From: Acidimicrobiaceae bacterium
GTDB taxonomy: Bacteria > Actinomycetota > Acidimicrobiia > Acidimicrobiales > RAAP-2
NCBI GenBank assembly: GCA_003142095.1
Contig: PLON01000005.1
Location: forward strand, 1 to 35,925
DNA: 35,925 nucleotides
Reading direction: 5' to 3'
Shown here: piece after piece, positions 1-8,240 of the stretch
Position numbering within the stretch: position 1 is the stretch's first letter
Layout of the letters: every line of letters starts with the position of its first letter
The notes under the pieces: model-generated
What the model was told of the DNA's origin: nothing
What the model saw: the letters and a program-made list of their open reading frames with translations, nothing else
Database searches by the model: none
Position numbers and translations under genes: made by a program

Positions 1-66
1 GAGGGATTCGAACCCCCGACCCTCGGTTCCGAAGACCGATGCTCTAATCCGCTGAGCTACAGCCGC
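1..66 (-). tRNA. tRNA-Arg (TCG anticodon), 3' end cut by window edge
   Basis: On the minus strand this folds as acceptor 5' strand GCGGCTG, D stem GCTC/GAGC, anticodon stem TCGGT/ACCGA with loop CTTCGGA, and T arm GGGGG-TTCGAAT-CCCTC. The anticodon is TCG, which reads CGA and possibly CGG. The 3' acceptor strand lies beyond position 1. Arg with a TCG anticodon is less common than ACG or CCG in high-GC actinobacteria, so the identity should be confirmed on the full gene. Confidence 0.88.
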
Positions 67-124
67 GTTGTTACTGGCCCACCATGCTAGCCGACAACGT
101 TTCAGGACCTCCGGGGCGGCTCAG

Positions 125-130
125 TACCAT
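125..130 (+). promoter_or_regulatory. -10 box (TACCAT) for leaderless amidohydrolase transcript
   Basis: TACCAT fits TANNNT and ends 6 bases before the ATG at 137, so transcription would begin at or next to the start codon. No Shine-Dalgarno sequence precedes that ATG. The same arrangement recurs at many gene starts in this window. Confidence 0.5.
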
Positions 131-136
131 GCCACT

Positions 137-1333
137 ATGACTCAAACGTTCAGTGACGACCTGTCGGGCCTCTTAGACGACGTCGAAGCTCCAATGGTTG
201 ACATCCGCCGCGACCTGCATGCGCATCCCGAATTAGCTTTCGACGAACATCGCACCACTCAGGTTGTGATCGACCGTCTCATTCAACTCGGTTACGAGAT
301 TCGCCCGTGTCCAACCGTCACCGGCGTCGTAGCGCGACTCGTGGGCGCACGACCGGGCAAACGCGTGATGGTGCGCGCTGACATGGACGGACTCCCCGTC
401 GCTGAAGAGCGCGGCAACCTTTCGTACGCGTCGGTCAACGAGGGCGTCATGCACGCGTGCGGTCACGACGTGCACACCGCGGGCCTCCTCGGCGTCGCCG
501 ATCTTCTCTCACGACGACGCGACGAACTCGCGGGCGAGTTCACTCTCCTGTTTCAACCGGCCGAAGAGGCCATCAGTGGCGCGAAAGCCATGGTCGAGGG
601 CGGCGTTCTGGACAACAATCCCGTCGACTTCGTCATCGGCGCTCACGTCACCTCGCTCGCCCCCGTCGGACTGGTGGCGACGCGAGCTGGGATCATGATG
701 AGCGACGGTCAGACAATCAGCGTGCACCTCGAGGGCAAGGGAGGACACGGCGCCATGGCGAGTGTTGAGGGAAACGTCGTGCTCGCAGTCAGTTATCTCG
801 CGCCGCGCCTCAGCTCAGTCGTCGAAGGTCTCGTCTACGAGGGAACTGCGTGCGCCTGTTCGGCGGGAATGCTTTCCGCCGGAACCGCCAACAACGTCGT
901 CCCGCGACACGCACAGTTGCGAGGAACTCTACGCACCTTCACGACCGATCAGAAAGACCAAGCCATCGTTCGTCTTCGCGCATTGCTCGCAGAAGTCGAG
1001 AGTGTCTTTCAGGTGAAGTGCGAACTTCAACTCAACGAAGGAACGCCCGCAGTCATCAACAACGCTGACGTTGCCGCCAGCGTGATGAACAGTGCCGCGG
1101 TCGTCGTTGGCAACGATGGTGTCATCGCGTTCCCCCCCGTGACGCCCAGCGACGACGTCTCGGAGTTCTTGAATCGCGTGCCGGGCTGCTACCTCTTCGT
1201 TGGAGGTGCCCTACCGGACGGATCGAGCGGCATGCATCACAGCCCCGACTTCGCGATCGACGACGACGCCTGTCGAATCGTGGCGGGTGTGTTGGCCATG
1301 GCGGCGGTGGATCTCGCCGCGAGGGTCGCCTAG
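137..1333 (+). CDS. M20-family amidohydrolase/metallopeptidase
   Basis: A 398-residue cytosolic zinc-type hydrolase of the M20D group (hippurate hydrolase, N-acyl-amino-acid or IAA-amino-acid hydrolase-like), expected to split an amide bond and release an amino acid. Visible motifs are HPELAFDEH near residue 31, RADMDGLP with Asp82, HACGHDVHTA with metal-ligand Cys108 and His110, FQPAEE with Glu143/144 (catalytic base and ligand), GAHV with His170, and a C-terminal HHSPDF with His367/368. Length is normal for the family. An upstream in-frame TTG at 68 would add 23 residues, but the ATG at 137 sits at leaderless distance from a TACCAT box and the family N-terminus begins close to it. The last four bases overlap the convergent kinase gene. 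The natural substrate cannot be told from sequence. Confidence 0.9.
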   Translation: MTQTFSDDLSGLLDDVEAPMVDIRRDLHAHPELAFDEHRTTQVVIDRLIQLGYEIRPCPTVTGVVARLVGARPGKRVMVRADMDGLPVAEERGNLSYASVNEGVMHACGHDVHTAGLLGVADLLSRRRDELAGEFTLLFQPAEEAISGAKAMVEGGVLDNNPVDFVIGAHVTSLAPVGLVATRAGIMMSDGQTISVHLEGKGGHGAMASVEGNVVLAVSYLAPRLSSVVEGLVYEGTACACSAGMLSAGTANNVVPRHAQLRGTLRTFTTDQKDQAIVRLRALLAEVESVFQVKCELQLNEGTPAVINNADVAASVMNSAAVVVGNDGVIAFPPVTPSDDVSEFLNRVPGCYLFVGGALPDGSSGMHHSPDFAIDDDACRIVAGVLAMAAVDLAARVA

Positions 1334-2133
1334 CTCGTTGCGAAGAGGCGCGACGCGCCGCGCATCGGCGCGTCGTTGCCGTAAATGACAACTCGATGCG
1401 TCAGGTGTTCAAACTCCGCGGGCACGACGCGGCGCGCGTTTCCTCCCGCGAGGTGGACCGTCGTGGCGTGAAACTCTTTCGCGAATCCCTCGACGATTTC
1501 CACGAGCGTTGAATTCCAATGTTCTTCGTCGAGCGAGCGTGCGCGTTCGCCGATCGTCTCGTCATAGGTCTTGCCGTCGCAAAAGATCTCCGCCCCGACG
1601 TCGCGCACGGACTGCAGCTTTCCGTCGACCGCGAGCGCGAGACCGAGTCCCGTGCCGAGGGCCAACACGAGCTCAGTGCCCACGCCCTCAACGCATCCGA
1701 GCGCGGCCATCGTGGCGTCGTTCACTACCCGCACGTCGCGACCGGTTTTCGAGCGAAGCGCATCTTGCAGGGGAAAGCCTCGCCAGAGGGCGTCCAGTTC
1801 GGGGTCCTTGTCGGTCGCGATACCCCCGGGTCGCGACAAGTTGCCCGGGGCCACCACGTGACCGTCGTGAAACTCGCCGGGAAAACCCACGCCGACGCGA
1901 TGACAACCGCTCTTCACGATGCGCTCTTCGAGAAACTCAACCAGCCGCGGTGGCGAACAGGGATAGGGCGTGGGGCGACGGCGCACACCGCGCACAAGCA
2001 CACCCAGATCGTTGACGTGCGAAAATTTGATGTTCGTGGCTCCGATGTCGATCGCGAAGATCTGCTCTTGGAGCAGGAGCAATTGATAAGCCATGGGGAA
2101 ATCGTAGTTACCGCGGGCGAACTCCCCGGTCAC
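1330..2133 (-). CDS. ROK/polyphosphate-glucokinase-like sugar kinase
   Basis: A 267-residue protein of the actin-like ATPase (ASKHA) fold. The phosphate-1 loop AIDIGATNIKFSHV, the substrate-side GVGFPGEF, the catalytic VVNDATMAALG, the phosphate-2 loop LALGTGLGLAL and the adenosine loop HLAGGN come in the order seen in ROK kinases. The short length and absence of the CxCGxxGC zinc motif resemble polyphosphate glucokinase (PpgK), which phosphorylates glucose from polyphosphate or ATP. The GTG start at 2133 overlaps the upstream TraG-like gene by 26 bases; an ATG at 2094 (MAYQLL) would remove 13 residues and is equally plausible. It is the last gene of a conjugation-like operon, an odd place for a metabolic kinase, so it may have its own promoter or a different sugar substrate. 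Kinase class is solid; specificity is inferred. Confidence 0.78.
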   Translation of the reverse strand: MTGEFARGNYDFPMAYQLLLLQEQIFAIDIGATNIKFSHVNDLGVLVRGVRRRPTPYPCSPPRLVEFLEERIVKSGCHRVGVGFPGEFHDGHVVAPGNLSRPGGIATDKDPELDALWRGFPLQDALRSKTGRDVRVVNDATMAALGCVEGVGTELVLALGTGLGLALAVDGKLQSVRDVGAEIFCDGKTYDETIGERARSLDEEHWNSTLVEIVEGFAKEFHATTVHLAGGNARRVVPAEFEHLTHRVVIYGNDAPMRGASRLFATS

Positions 2134-3253
2134 GCAGGCTGCGATCGCGCCACCAGGGCCGAAGACGTACGTGAAAGACCTGGCGACCTTCGGCCACCAC
2201 CAGGGCCGTGCCCCTTGGCCGGAGACGAATCGGCACGCTTCGCACTTCGGGTCGACTCTCGACTAATTCGGGCAGATAGGTGCCCACGGTGGCGTCCGCG
2301 AGTCCCCCGAGGACGACTCGAGTGGTGTGGTTATTGACGATCGTGGCGGCGCGTGGTCCCCAGCGCGCCACCAGTTGGGCGAAGTCCTGCACGACCGTCA
2401 CGAGGGTGACGCCGAGCCCACTGACGGTGGCGGCGAGTTGATCGAGCTCGTCCAATGAAGCGACGGTTGCCGCTTCGTCGAGAACCATCAATAGGCGACG
2501 CTGAGTCCCCTCGTCGACACGACGCTGCTGTTCTTCGAGCACCATGCGCAGCGCACCGCGAAAGAGAGGCTCGTAGTGACGCTGTTCGCCGCGCGGACTA
2601 CACAGGTACAACGTGTTCGCACCCGCGACGACTTGGCGCACCGTGGCCAGCGGCTGCGCGAAGCGCCACGGCATGAGCATCGTGTCGGCCGTCGTCAACA
2701 CGCCATCGAGGGTCTTCGGGTCGTAGTCGAGAAAGCTGCGCACGACGTCACTGGCGACGGACGGACGCGCGCCCAGCCACGATCCCAGGTCGTGGCGTTC
2801 GACGACCTGGGCCACGTCAAAGATGGTTGCGCCGCGTTCGCGCGCGAGAATCAGCAAACTCGCCACCAGCTTCGTCGCGAGGGCGTTCCAGAATGCTCCG
2901 TCACCGCGATCCGATTCGAGCGTCAGGTCGCGCGCGACTCTCGTCGCGTGACGGAGGGTTGAGACGCCCTCTAGCGGGTCCCAGGTCAATCCCCCGTCGC
3001 GTCCGGGTTCGAGCACCTGGACCTCGCCGAGGGTTCGACGCCACTTTGAAGTCATCTCGACGACATCGTTTTTCACACTGGTGACAATTACGGCGTCTCG
3101 CCAACGCAGCAGCGCCGGTACGACGAGCGACGAAGTTTTGCCAGACTGAGTAGGTCCCACGATCAAGAGCGAGCTGCGCGGGCCCATCGTGACGTAGGGA
3201 CCGCCGTACAGTCCGTTCCAGTAGCGCCGACCGAGAATCGGCCGATCGTTCAC
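2108..3253 (-). CDS. VirD4/TraG-like coupling ATPase lacking the membrane anchor
   Basis: A 381-residue P-loop ATPase of the VirD4/TraG/TraD (TraM-recognition) type, which in conjugation delivers the DNA-protein substrate to the type IV channel. Walker A is GPTQSGKTS at 33-41, followed by a VTSVKNDV segment typical of the family; Walker B is LLMVLDEAA at about 254-262 and is followed by the usual LDEL...ATVSGLGVTLVTVVQD stretch. Canonical VirD4 carries two N-terminal membrane helices and an all-alpha domain and exceeds 550 residues; none of that membrane part is visible here. The GTG start overlaps the upstream ATPase stop as GTGA, so the two are translationally coupled. No relaxase is encoded nearby, so the cargo is unknown. 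Confidence 0.85.
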   Translation of the reverse strand: MNDRPILGRRYWNGLYGGPYVTMGPRSSLLIVGPTQSGKTSSLVVPALLRWRDAVIVTSVKNDVVEMTSKWRRTLGEVQVLEPGRDGGLTWDPLEGVSTLRHATRVARDLTLESDRGDGAFWNALATKLVASLLILARERGATIFDVAQVVERHDLGSWLGARPSVASDVVRSFLDYDPKTLDGVLTTADTMLMPWRFAQPLATVRQVVAGANTLYLCSPRGEQRHYEPLFRGALRMVLEEQQRRVDEGTQRRLLMVLDEAATVASLDELDQLAATVSGLGVTLVTVVQDFAQLVARWGPRAATIVNNHTTRVVLGGLADATVGTYLPELVESRPEVRSVPIRLRPRGTALVVAEGRQVFHVRLRPWWRDRSLRDRGVRPR

Positions 3254-4413
3254 GACGCGCGCATGGCGACGTCGGTGTCGATGAAGGCGAAGTCACGCTC
3301 GTCGGGCTGGACGCGCACAATGGAGCGGTGTGCGCCGTACCGCACGAGGGCGACGCCCTTGGGCAGGGCAACGAGATAGCTCTCCTCGCGGGGCTCGAGA
3401 CCGAGGGCGAGGGCCATCTCGCGCGCCTCGTCGGGGGGCTGGCGAAAGAGCCACGCTGTCTCGCACTCGCGCAACAGTCCGCGAGCTCGGTCGCGCTCGA
3501 CACTACCCACGTCGCCGGCCGTTGCCACGTCGCTCCAACGGTGCAGCACCATAACGTGCGACAGTCCTTTTGCACGCGCGAGCTTCCACGATCCCTGCAG
3601 CCAGCGCAACGCGGCGGCGTCACTCAAGAGCGCCCAGGCTTCGTCGATGATGAGATACCCAAGCGACGTGGGGTCGCCCACAACCTGCTGGGCAGCCGCG
3701 ACGGCGCTGAGAACTGCGACCGACAACGAATTCGACGACCACTGTGACGAGAGGTCGACGACGACGAGGTCTCCCGAGAAGCGCAGCGGCTCGTCGGGAC
3801 CGTCGAAGAGTCCAGCCAGATCACCGTGGACGAAGCGGTGCAGCACCAACGCGAGCGATCTCTCCGCGCTCGGAGTTGACGACTCGAGATGCGTTACGAG
3901 CAACTGATAGAGAGCGAAGAGCACCCGGGTCGGCCGTGAGCCAAGGCGTTGCCACGCTTCGTCGAGGGCGTAGTGCTGCTCGTTCGTCAGTGGCGAGCCC
4001 TGCGCACTCGCGACCAAAGCGCGAAGGAGGTGGCGCCCTTCACCGTCGTCCGCGGGAAACGGGCTGCACCATCCGTCGCGGCCGAGCGCGATCGGCGTCG
4101 TGCCGTGGCGCGCCGCGAGCTCCGCGTATTCGCCCTTGGGATCGACGACCACAGCGCGTCGTCCGCGTCGCAGCGCCCGTTCGAGTTGCATCTTCACGAT
4201 CGTGCTCTTGCCCGCACCAATGGACCCAGCGACGATGACGTTGGGATTTGAGACGAGCCCGGCTCCGTAGGCGTCAAAGACGTCGAGAACAAATGATGAG
4301 CCGTACTGGCACTGGCCGAGAGACTCGCCCGCGAGCCCGGTACCCGCGTCGTGAGCGGGAGCTCGAAGACTCACCAAGTCTCTCGAGGTCGCCCAGTGGG
4401 TCCACGCTCTCAC
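3250..4413 (-). CDS. VirB4-like conjugation ATPase, motor half
   Basis: A 387-residue P-loop ATPase resembling the C-terminal half of VirB4/TraC proteins that energise type IV pilus assembly and substrate transfer. Walker A is GSIGAGKST at residues 63-71; VVVDPKGEYAEL at 88-99 is the characteristic strand after it; Walker B is LIIDEAW at 254-260, followed by the VirB4-like K(L)ARAKGLSHVMVLHR region and a C-terminal REECYL-like segment (REESYL). The open frame extends upstream to 4524, but the GTG at 4413 overlaps the preceding stop codon as GTGA and is the best start. The preceding gene carries what looks like the N-terminal VirB4 portion, so the usual single protein seems split in two. Walker residues are intact. 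Confidence 0.85.
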   Translation of the reverse strand: MRAWTHWATSRDLVSLRAPAHDAGTGLAGESLGQCQYGSSFVLDVFDAYGAGLVSNPNVIVAGSIGAGKSTIVKMQLERALRRGRRAVVVDPKGEYAELAARHGTTPIALGRDGWCSPFPADDGEGRHLLRALVASAQGSPLTNEQHYALDEAWQRLGSRPTRVLFALYQLLVTHLESSTPSAERSLALVLHRFVHGDLAGLFDGPDEPLRFSGDLVVVDLSSQWSSNSLSVAVLSAVAAAQQVVGDPTSLGYLIIDEAWALLSDAAALRWLQGSWKLARAKGLSHVMVLHRWSDVATAGDVGSVERDRARGLLRECETAWLFRQPPDEAREMALALGLEPREESYLVALPKGVALVRYGAHRSIVRVQPDERDFAFIDTDVAMRAS

Positions 4414-5474
4414 CACCCCGGCCCGCCCGGTAGTTGCGCGCGAAACCACTCGTACTGGTTTCCGCGTCCGCGTTCGAGCCGAAGACCGCCGTCGTGGGCC
4501 CGGCGCCAGATAATCGTGCTGCACTGTTGAAGATCCTCGAGCGACTCTGCGCTGACGACCACGAACACGGCGAGGCGCACGAGACTGCGCCCGGCCGCGA
4601 CGAGCACCTCGCGTTCGACCAGGCGTTCGAAGCTCCTCGACGAGCGGGCGCTACGGCGAAAGCCCGCGGCACTGGAGGTGACTTCGTCGCTACGCACACG
4701 GTGCACCGCGCGCGCGACGAGACGATGCGCCTTGGTCCCGGCGACCACATCGACGTGCACGCTGACGTCGAGATCAACCGGCGCTCGAAGAATCTGCTCG
4801 AGCAGCGACCCAGACTCTGGCACGGAAGAGAAGTCCCGCACGCGGTAAACGCGCACCAGCTGATCGGGTAGTCGTAGATACGTAAAACGTTCGAACAGCT
4901 GCAACGAGGACGCGTCACCTACGCGGAGGGCGTCGACGGCGAGCGAGTTTCGCAGTCGCCAGCCATCGGGCGCCGGCACCTCGGTGGGCAACGCCAGCAG
5001 CGTCGACGTGGCGCCTCGACGTCTCATGACGTGCTGGCTGACGTGTTGGTTCTCGCTGGCCGCGCTCGCCGCGTCGACCAGTGCGGCCAGCGCCCCAGCC
5101 GCTGCCACGTCACGCCCCGAGAGATCGAGCCTGCCGCGATGATCAAGTTCGTACGCCCGAAAGACGACATCACTCGGCGCCCAAAGGACCACGTCGTCGC
5201 CGAACTCGCGGATTGTCATGTAACGCCACCGCGAACGAGCGAGGTAGCGCGCCACCACCACGAGCGCTTCACCCACGGTCTGTCCGTCACTCATCGGGAC
5301 GGCAGTCAGTAGCAACGCGAGTCCGACGACGAGTTCGCTCGGCGGCGAAGACGATCCCATGACCCAGGCGCTCACGAGTCCGAAACCCGCAACCACGAGC
5401 ACACCTTGATGACGACGGATACCAATCCAGCGCGCTTCCGCGTCAGAGTCCCCGAGCCCGAGAGAGTTACTCAT
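4410..5474 (-). CDS. SCO6880/PrgI-like membrane protein, probable VirB4 N-terminal partner
   Basis: A 354-residue protein with two hydrophobic helices near the N-terminus (GVLVVAGFGLVSAWVMG and ELVVGLALLLTAVPM), then a soluble alpha/beta region with RWRYMTIREFGDDVVLW, LQLFERFTYLRLPD and a C-terminal LVRLAVFVVVSAESLEDLQQ segment. The order matches actinobacterial SCO6880-type proteins, which join a PrgI-like membrane part to a VirB4 N-terminal-like region. It directly precedes, and overlaps by 4 bases, the gene for a VirB4 motor half. The start chosen is the ATG at 5474, overlapping the upstream TrbL-like stop by 8 bases; an in-frame codon at 5510 would add 12 residues. The family name is recalled from sequence character, not searched, so assignment is moderate. 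Confidence 0.62.
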   Translation of the reverse strand: MSNSLGLGDSDAEARWIGIRRHQGVLVVAGFGLVSAWVMGSSSPPSELVVGLALLLTAVPMSDGQTVGEALVVVARYLARSRWRYMTIREFGDDVVLWAPSDVVFRAYELDHRGRLDLSGRDVAAAGALAALVDAASAASENQHVSQHVMRRRGATSTLLALPTEVPAPDGWRLRNSLAVDALRVGDASSLQLFERFTYLRLPDQLVRVYRVRDFSSVPESGSLLEQILRAPVDLDVSVHVDVVAGTKAHRLVARAVHRVRSDEVTSSAAGFRRSARSSRSFERLVEREVLVAAGRSLVRLAVFVVVSAESLEDLQQCSTIIWRRAHDGGLRLERGRGNQYEWFRAQLPGGPGW

Positions 5475-6582
5475 CAAAGTGCCATCCGACGACCGGGCCA
5501 CCCTTGTCACTTCGAATAGCCGCGTGTCCTCCGCGCAAGCGCGGCGTGCCGATGGGGGGCGGTGGCGGCGGGGAGTCGGGGTTCAGGGGCGGCATCGGTG
5601 TCTCGCCCGAACCGGGCCAGGTCTCGAGACCGAGGTCGGCCGGACGCGACGGCGGTTCGGGCACCGGCGCGTTGGGGGTCATCGAACGGGCGGCCTGAGC
5701 GATCGGCGAGGAGGACGCGCCGGAGACGGCGCGCGTCGCGCGAGCGCGAAGACCTTCGAACTGGTGCACCGCCGACTGTTCGAGGAACGGGACAACGCGC
5801 AGCACGAGGTACGGCGTCGCGGTGGCGAGGAGCAGCGTCACCGCACCCGTGATGACCTCGGTCGCTGACGAACCCGTCAACTCGTTGAGACCCAACACCA
5901 ACGTGATAACGATCGCGAACTTGCTCACGGCGACAGCTATGAACGTTTCGCCGAGACGCCATCCCAGGCGGCGAAGCGAAGGAAACGTGACCAGCGGGAC
6001 GACGACGGGAACGAGCACCAATAGCAAGGTCAGGACGACGGTTCGCACGATCAGTTCGAACCACAAGAGCATCGTCGCGACAACCACGACGCAGGCGAGC
6101 AGAAACACGGCGAAGCCCGGCGTCGACGGTTCTAAGCGAGTGAGCGCCACGCCCAGGGCGGTTTCGTGGGCCGCGACGCTGCTCGCCGCGTTCGACGACA
6201 GTTGATTCACGGCTTCGAGGATCAACACCGCCATTGGTCGCGCGAGCGCAATGCCCGCCACACACGCTGGCGCGACGCCGAGGTAGACCCGCCACAGGGC
6301 CGACGCCTCGCCGTGGCGCAGAGCCTGCAGCGTCGAGACGAGAAGACCGAGCATCATTACCACGGGTGCCGGAATCAGCAGGGTATTGAACTCGCTGTTC
6401 GCGCCATTTATCACCGTCGAGGGCTCGCTGGCCGCCGTGATCACGTGGCCCACCGCGTCGAGGATCCACTCGACGCTCGCGACGATCCAACTGGTGAGCG
6501 CGTTGAAGAGATCATTGAAGGTGGACTTACCGAGGTCAGTGATGCACGACGCGGGCGAGAAGACGCACAGCAAGTGCGACAC
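5467..6582 (-). CDS. VirB6/TrbL-like polytopic membrane protein
   Basis: A 371-residue protein with a periplasmic-facing N-terminus (two Cys at positions 6 and 13), an amphipathic stretch LTSWIVASVEWILDAVGHVI, and then about six hydrophobic helices between residues 70 and 265. The cytosolic-looking tail is rich in Pro (a PPPPPP run) and ends WHFDE. This layout is that of VirB6/TrbL channel components and of the actinobacterial TrbL-like proteins found beside SCO6880-type genes. The GTG start shares one base with the TAG stop of the small gene upstream (TAGTG), and its own stop overlaps the next start, so it is embedded in one translationally coupled operon. Assignment rests on topology and context more than on residue identity. 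Confidence 0.65.
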   Translation of the reverse strand: MSHLLCVFSPASCITDLGKSTFNDLFNALTSWIVASVEWILDAVGHVITAASEPSTVINGANSEFNTLLIPAPVVMMLGLLVSTLQALRHGEASALWRVYLGVAPACVAGIALARPMAVLILEAVNQLSSNAASSVAAHETALGVALTRLEPSTPGFAVFLLACVVVVATMLLWFELIVRTVVLTLLLVLVPVVVPLVTFPSLRRLGWRLGETFIAVAVSKFAIVITLVLGLNELTGSSATEVITGAVTLLLATATPYLVLRVVPFLEQSAVHQFEGLRARATRAVSGASSSPIAQAARSMTPNAPVPEPPSRPADLGLETWPGSGETPMPPLNPDSPPPPPPIGTPRLRGGHAAIRSDKGGPVVGWHFDE

Positions 6583-6866
6583 TAGTGAACGCTTAAGCCA
6601 GTGTTGAAGAAAAAGTTGATGAGCTCGGGCGCGGCGCCGATGAGGATAGCGGCGATAATCGAGGTCAACACCGCGCGACGGCCCTGAGCCGATTGATGCA
6701 TATTTTGCGTATGACTACCAATCGCCCAGAGCACGGCTCCCAGCAGTAGCGCGACGAGAGCGCCAATCAGCGCCCACGACGCGATTCCGTCAGCAATTGA
6801 TTGCAACGCCGCGCTACCGGGAAGGTCTGAAGTCGACGGACTCAAAGAAACACCTGCGAAGAACAT
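6582..6866 (-). CDS. Small two-helix membrane protein, VirB2/TrbC- or DUF6112-like
   Basis: A 94-residue protein with two membrane segments (WALIGALVALLLGAVLWAIG at about 29-48 and VLTSIIAAILIGAAPELINF at about 66-85) separated by a short basic loop with QSAQGRR. Size and topology match the pilin-like VirB2/TrbC or DUF6112-type protein that opens actinobacterial TrbL/SCO6880/VirB4 gene sets. The ATG at 6866 is preferred over the upstream in-frame codon at 7082, which would run through the divergent kinase gene and add low-complexity hydrophilic sequence. It is the first gene of the minus-strand operon; the 75 bp to the divergent sensor kinase must hold its promoter. Confidence 0.6.
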   Translation of the reverse strand: MFFAGVSLSPSTSDLPGSAALQSIADGIASWALIGALVALLLGAVLWAIGSHTQNMHQSAQGRRAVLTSIIAAILIGAAPELINFFFNTGLSVH

Positions 6867-6941
6867 TGTGGGCTCGCTTTCGATCGGGGACCACAACGGT
6901 CGCTGGCGACACGATCCCACCAGGTCTGCGAGAATGGCTCC

Positions 6942-8240
6942 GTGCTCGTCGCCTTGACCAATAACGTGATTTCCCATTGGCCGCCGGCGGCAATGTATGG
7001 AGCCGCCGCCGGTGTCTTGATCGTGGGTGTCTTCATCGGCGTCATGCTTTTTCGCCACCGCGGACACCGCGCCATCGCCCAACGTCTCACGGCCCTGGCC
7101 TCACGACTCGCGGTCGAGCCACACCGCGACGACGGCAAAGTCGAGTCAGCGCTGAGTTTCCTAGAAGAAGTCACGGGCGCCGCCCACAACGCCGTGAGCG
7201 AATCGAACGCCGAGTCCGTGCGGCTTCGCCGATCGCTGGACACTCTGCCACTCGGTCTCGTCCTCTGTGACGAAACCGGCGGAGTCATCTTTCGCAATGT
7301 CCAAGCCGAGCACTTAATGGCCAGTCGCTACGGCGACGCGATCGCGGCCCAGGCCGTCACTGACGTCCTCGCCGAAGGGTGGGCCAGTGGAGTTGCCGAA
7401 CGCACCATCGATATCTACGGACCGCCGCGGCGCACTCTGACGATTCGCGCCACCGTGATCGACGACGGCCGTCGCTCACTCGGCGTACTCGCCGTCATTG
7501 AAGACGTCTCCGAGCGCCGTCGCCTCGAAGACATTCGCCGCGACTTCATCGCCAACGTGAGCCACGAGCTAAAAACACCCATGGGCGCCCTCGGCCTGCT
7601 CGCGGAGACCTTGCAGTTCGAACGTGATCCGGCCGTGGCCGAGCGCCTCGCCGAGCGCATCAACTCCGAAGCCTTTCGCGTCAATCGCATTATCGAAGAT
7701 CTGTTGGATCTCTCGCGCATCGAGGGTGAGGGATCGCCGAGTCGCGAGCCGATTTCGGTCCCGCTCATTGTCGCCGAGGCGATCGAACGCATTCGTACCG
7801 CCGCCGAACAGCACGGCGTCAAGATCAACTTCGACGAACCCGAGACCAACCAAGTCGTCTTCGGCGACCGTCGCCAATTGATCTCAGCTCTGCACGCGCT
7901 GCTCGAAAACGCTGTCGTCTACTCCCCCCGTGACGGCACCGTCGATATCCACATCCATCGCATCGAGGCCAGCCCCAGCGAGAACGGCGACAGTTTGGGC
8001 CCGTGCGTCCACATCGAGATTCGCGACCATGGCGTGGGTATTCCCGCCAAAGACCTTGAGCGAATCTTCGAGCGCTTCTATCGGGTCGACCCGGGCCGAG
8101 CTCGCGAGACCGGTGGAACGGGACTCGGACTCAGCATCGTTCGCCACGTCGCTCACAACCATGGCGGAAACGTTCTCGTCGACTCGCGCGAAGGCGAAGG
8201 TTCCACGTTCACGTTGGAACTGCCCCTCACCCAGCAATGA
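6942..8240 (+). CDS. senX3: SenX3-like sensor histidine kinase
   Basis: A 432-residue inner-membrane kinase with one N-terminal helix (about 18-37), a short linker, a PAS domain (about 98-195), and a HisKA domain with HELKTP, phospho-accepting His208. The ATPase domain has an N box with Asn323 in LLENAVVYSP, G1 DHGVGIP (362-368), an F box ERFYR and G2 GTGLGLS (392-398). Domain order and residues match actinobacterial SenX3, which with RegX3 controls phosphate starvation responses. It uses a GTG start; a weak -10-like GAGAAT lies 6 bases upstream. Its stop overlaps the response regulator start by 4 bases (ATGA), so the pair is one operon. Mycobacterial SenX3 has two N-terminal helices; only one is clear here. 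No phoU or pst genes are in view. Confidence 0.86.
   Translation: MLVALTNNVISHWPPAAMYGAAAGVLIVGVFIGVMLFRHRGHRAIAQRLTALASRLAVEPHRDDGKVESALSFLEEVTGAAHNAVSESNAESVRLRRSLDTLPLGLVLCDETGGVIFRNVQAEHLMASRYGDAIAAQAVTDVLAEGWASGVAERTIDIYGPPRRTLTIRATVIDDGRRSLGVLAVIEDVSERRRLEDIRRDFIANVSHELKTPMGALGLLAETLQFERDPAVAERLAERINSEAFRVNRIIEDLLDLSRIEGEGSPSREPISVPLIVAEAIERIRTAAEQHGVKINFDEPETNQVVFGDRRQLISALHALLENAVVYSPRDGTVDIHIHRIEASPSENGDSLGPCVHIEIRDHGVGIPAKDLERIFERFYRVDPGRARETGGTGLGLSIVRHVAHNHGGNVLVDSREGEGSTFTLELPLTQQ

Noticed and set aside
7023-7082. Upstream extension of the VirB2-like gene to 7082
   Set aside because: It would overlap the sensor kinase gene antisense and add hydrophilic low-complexity sequence before a well-placed ATG at 6866.
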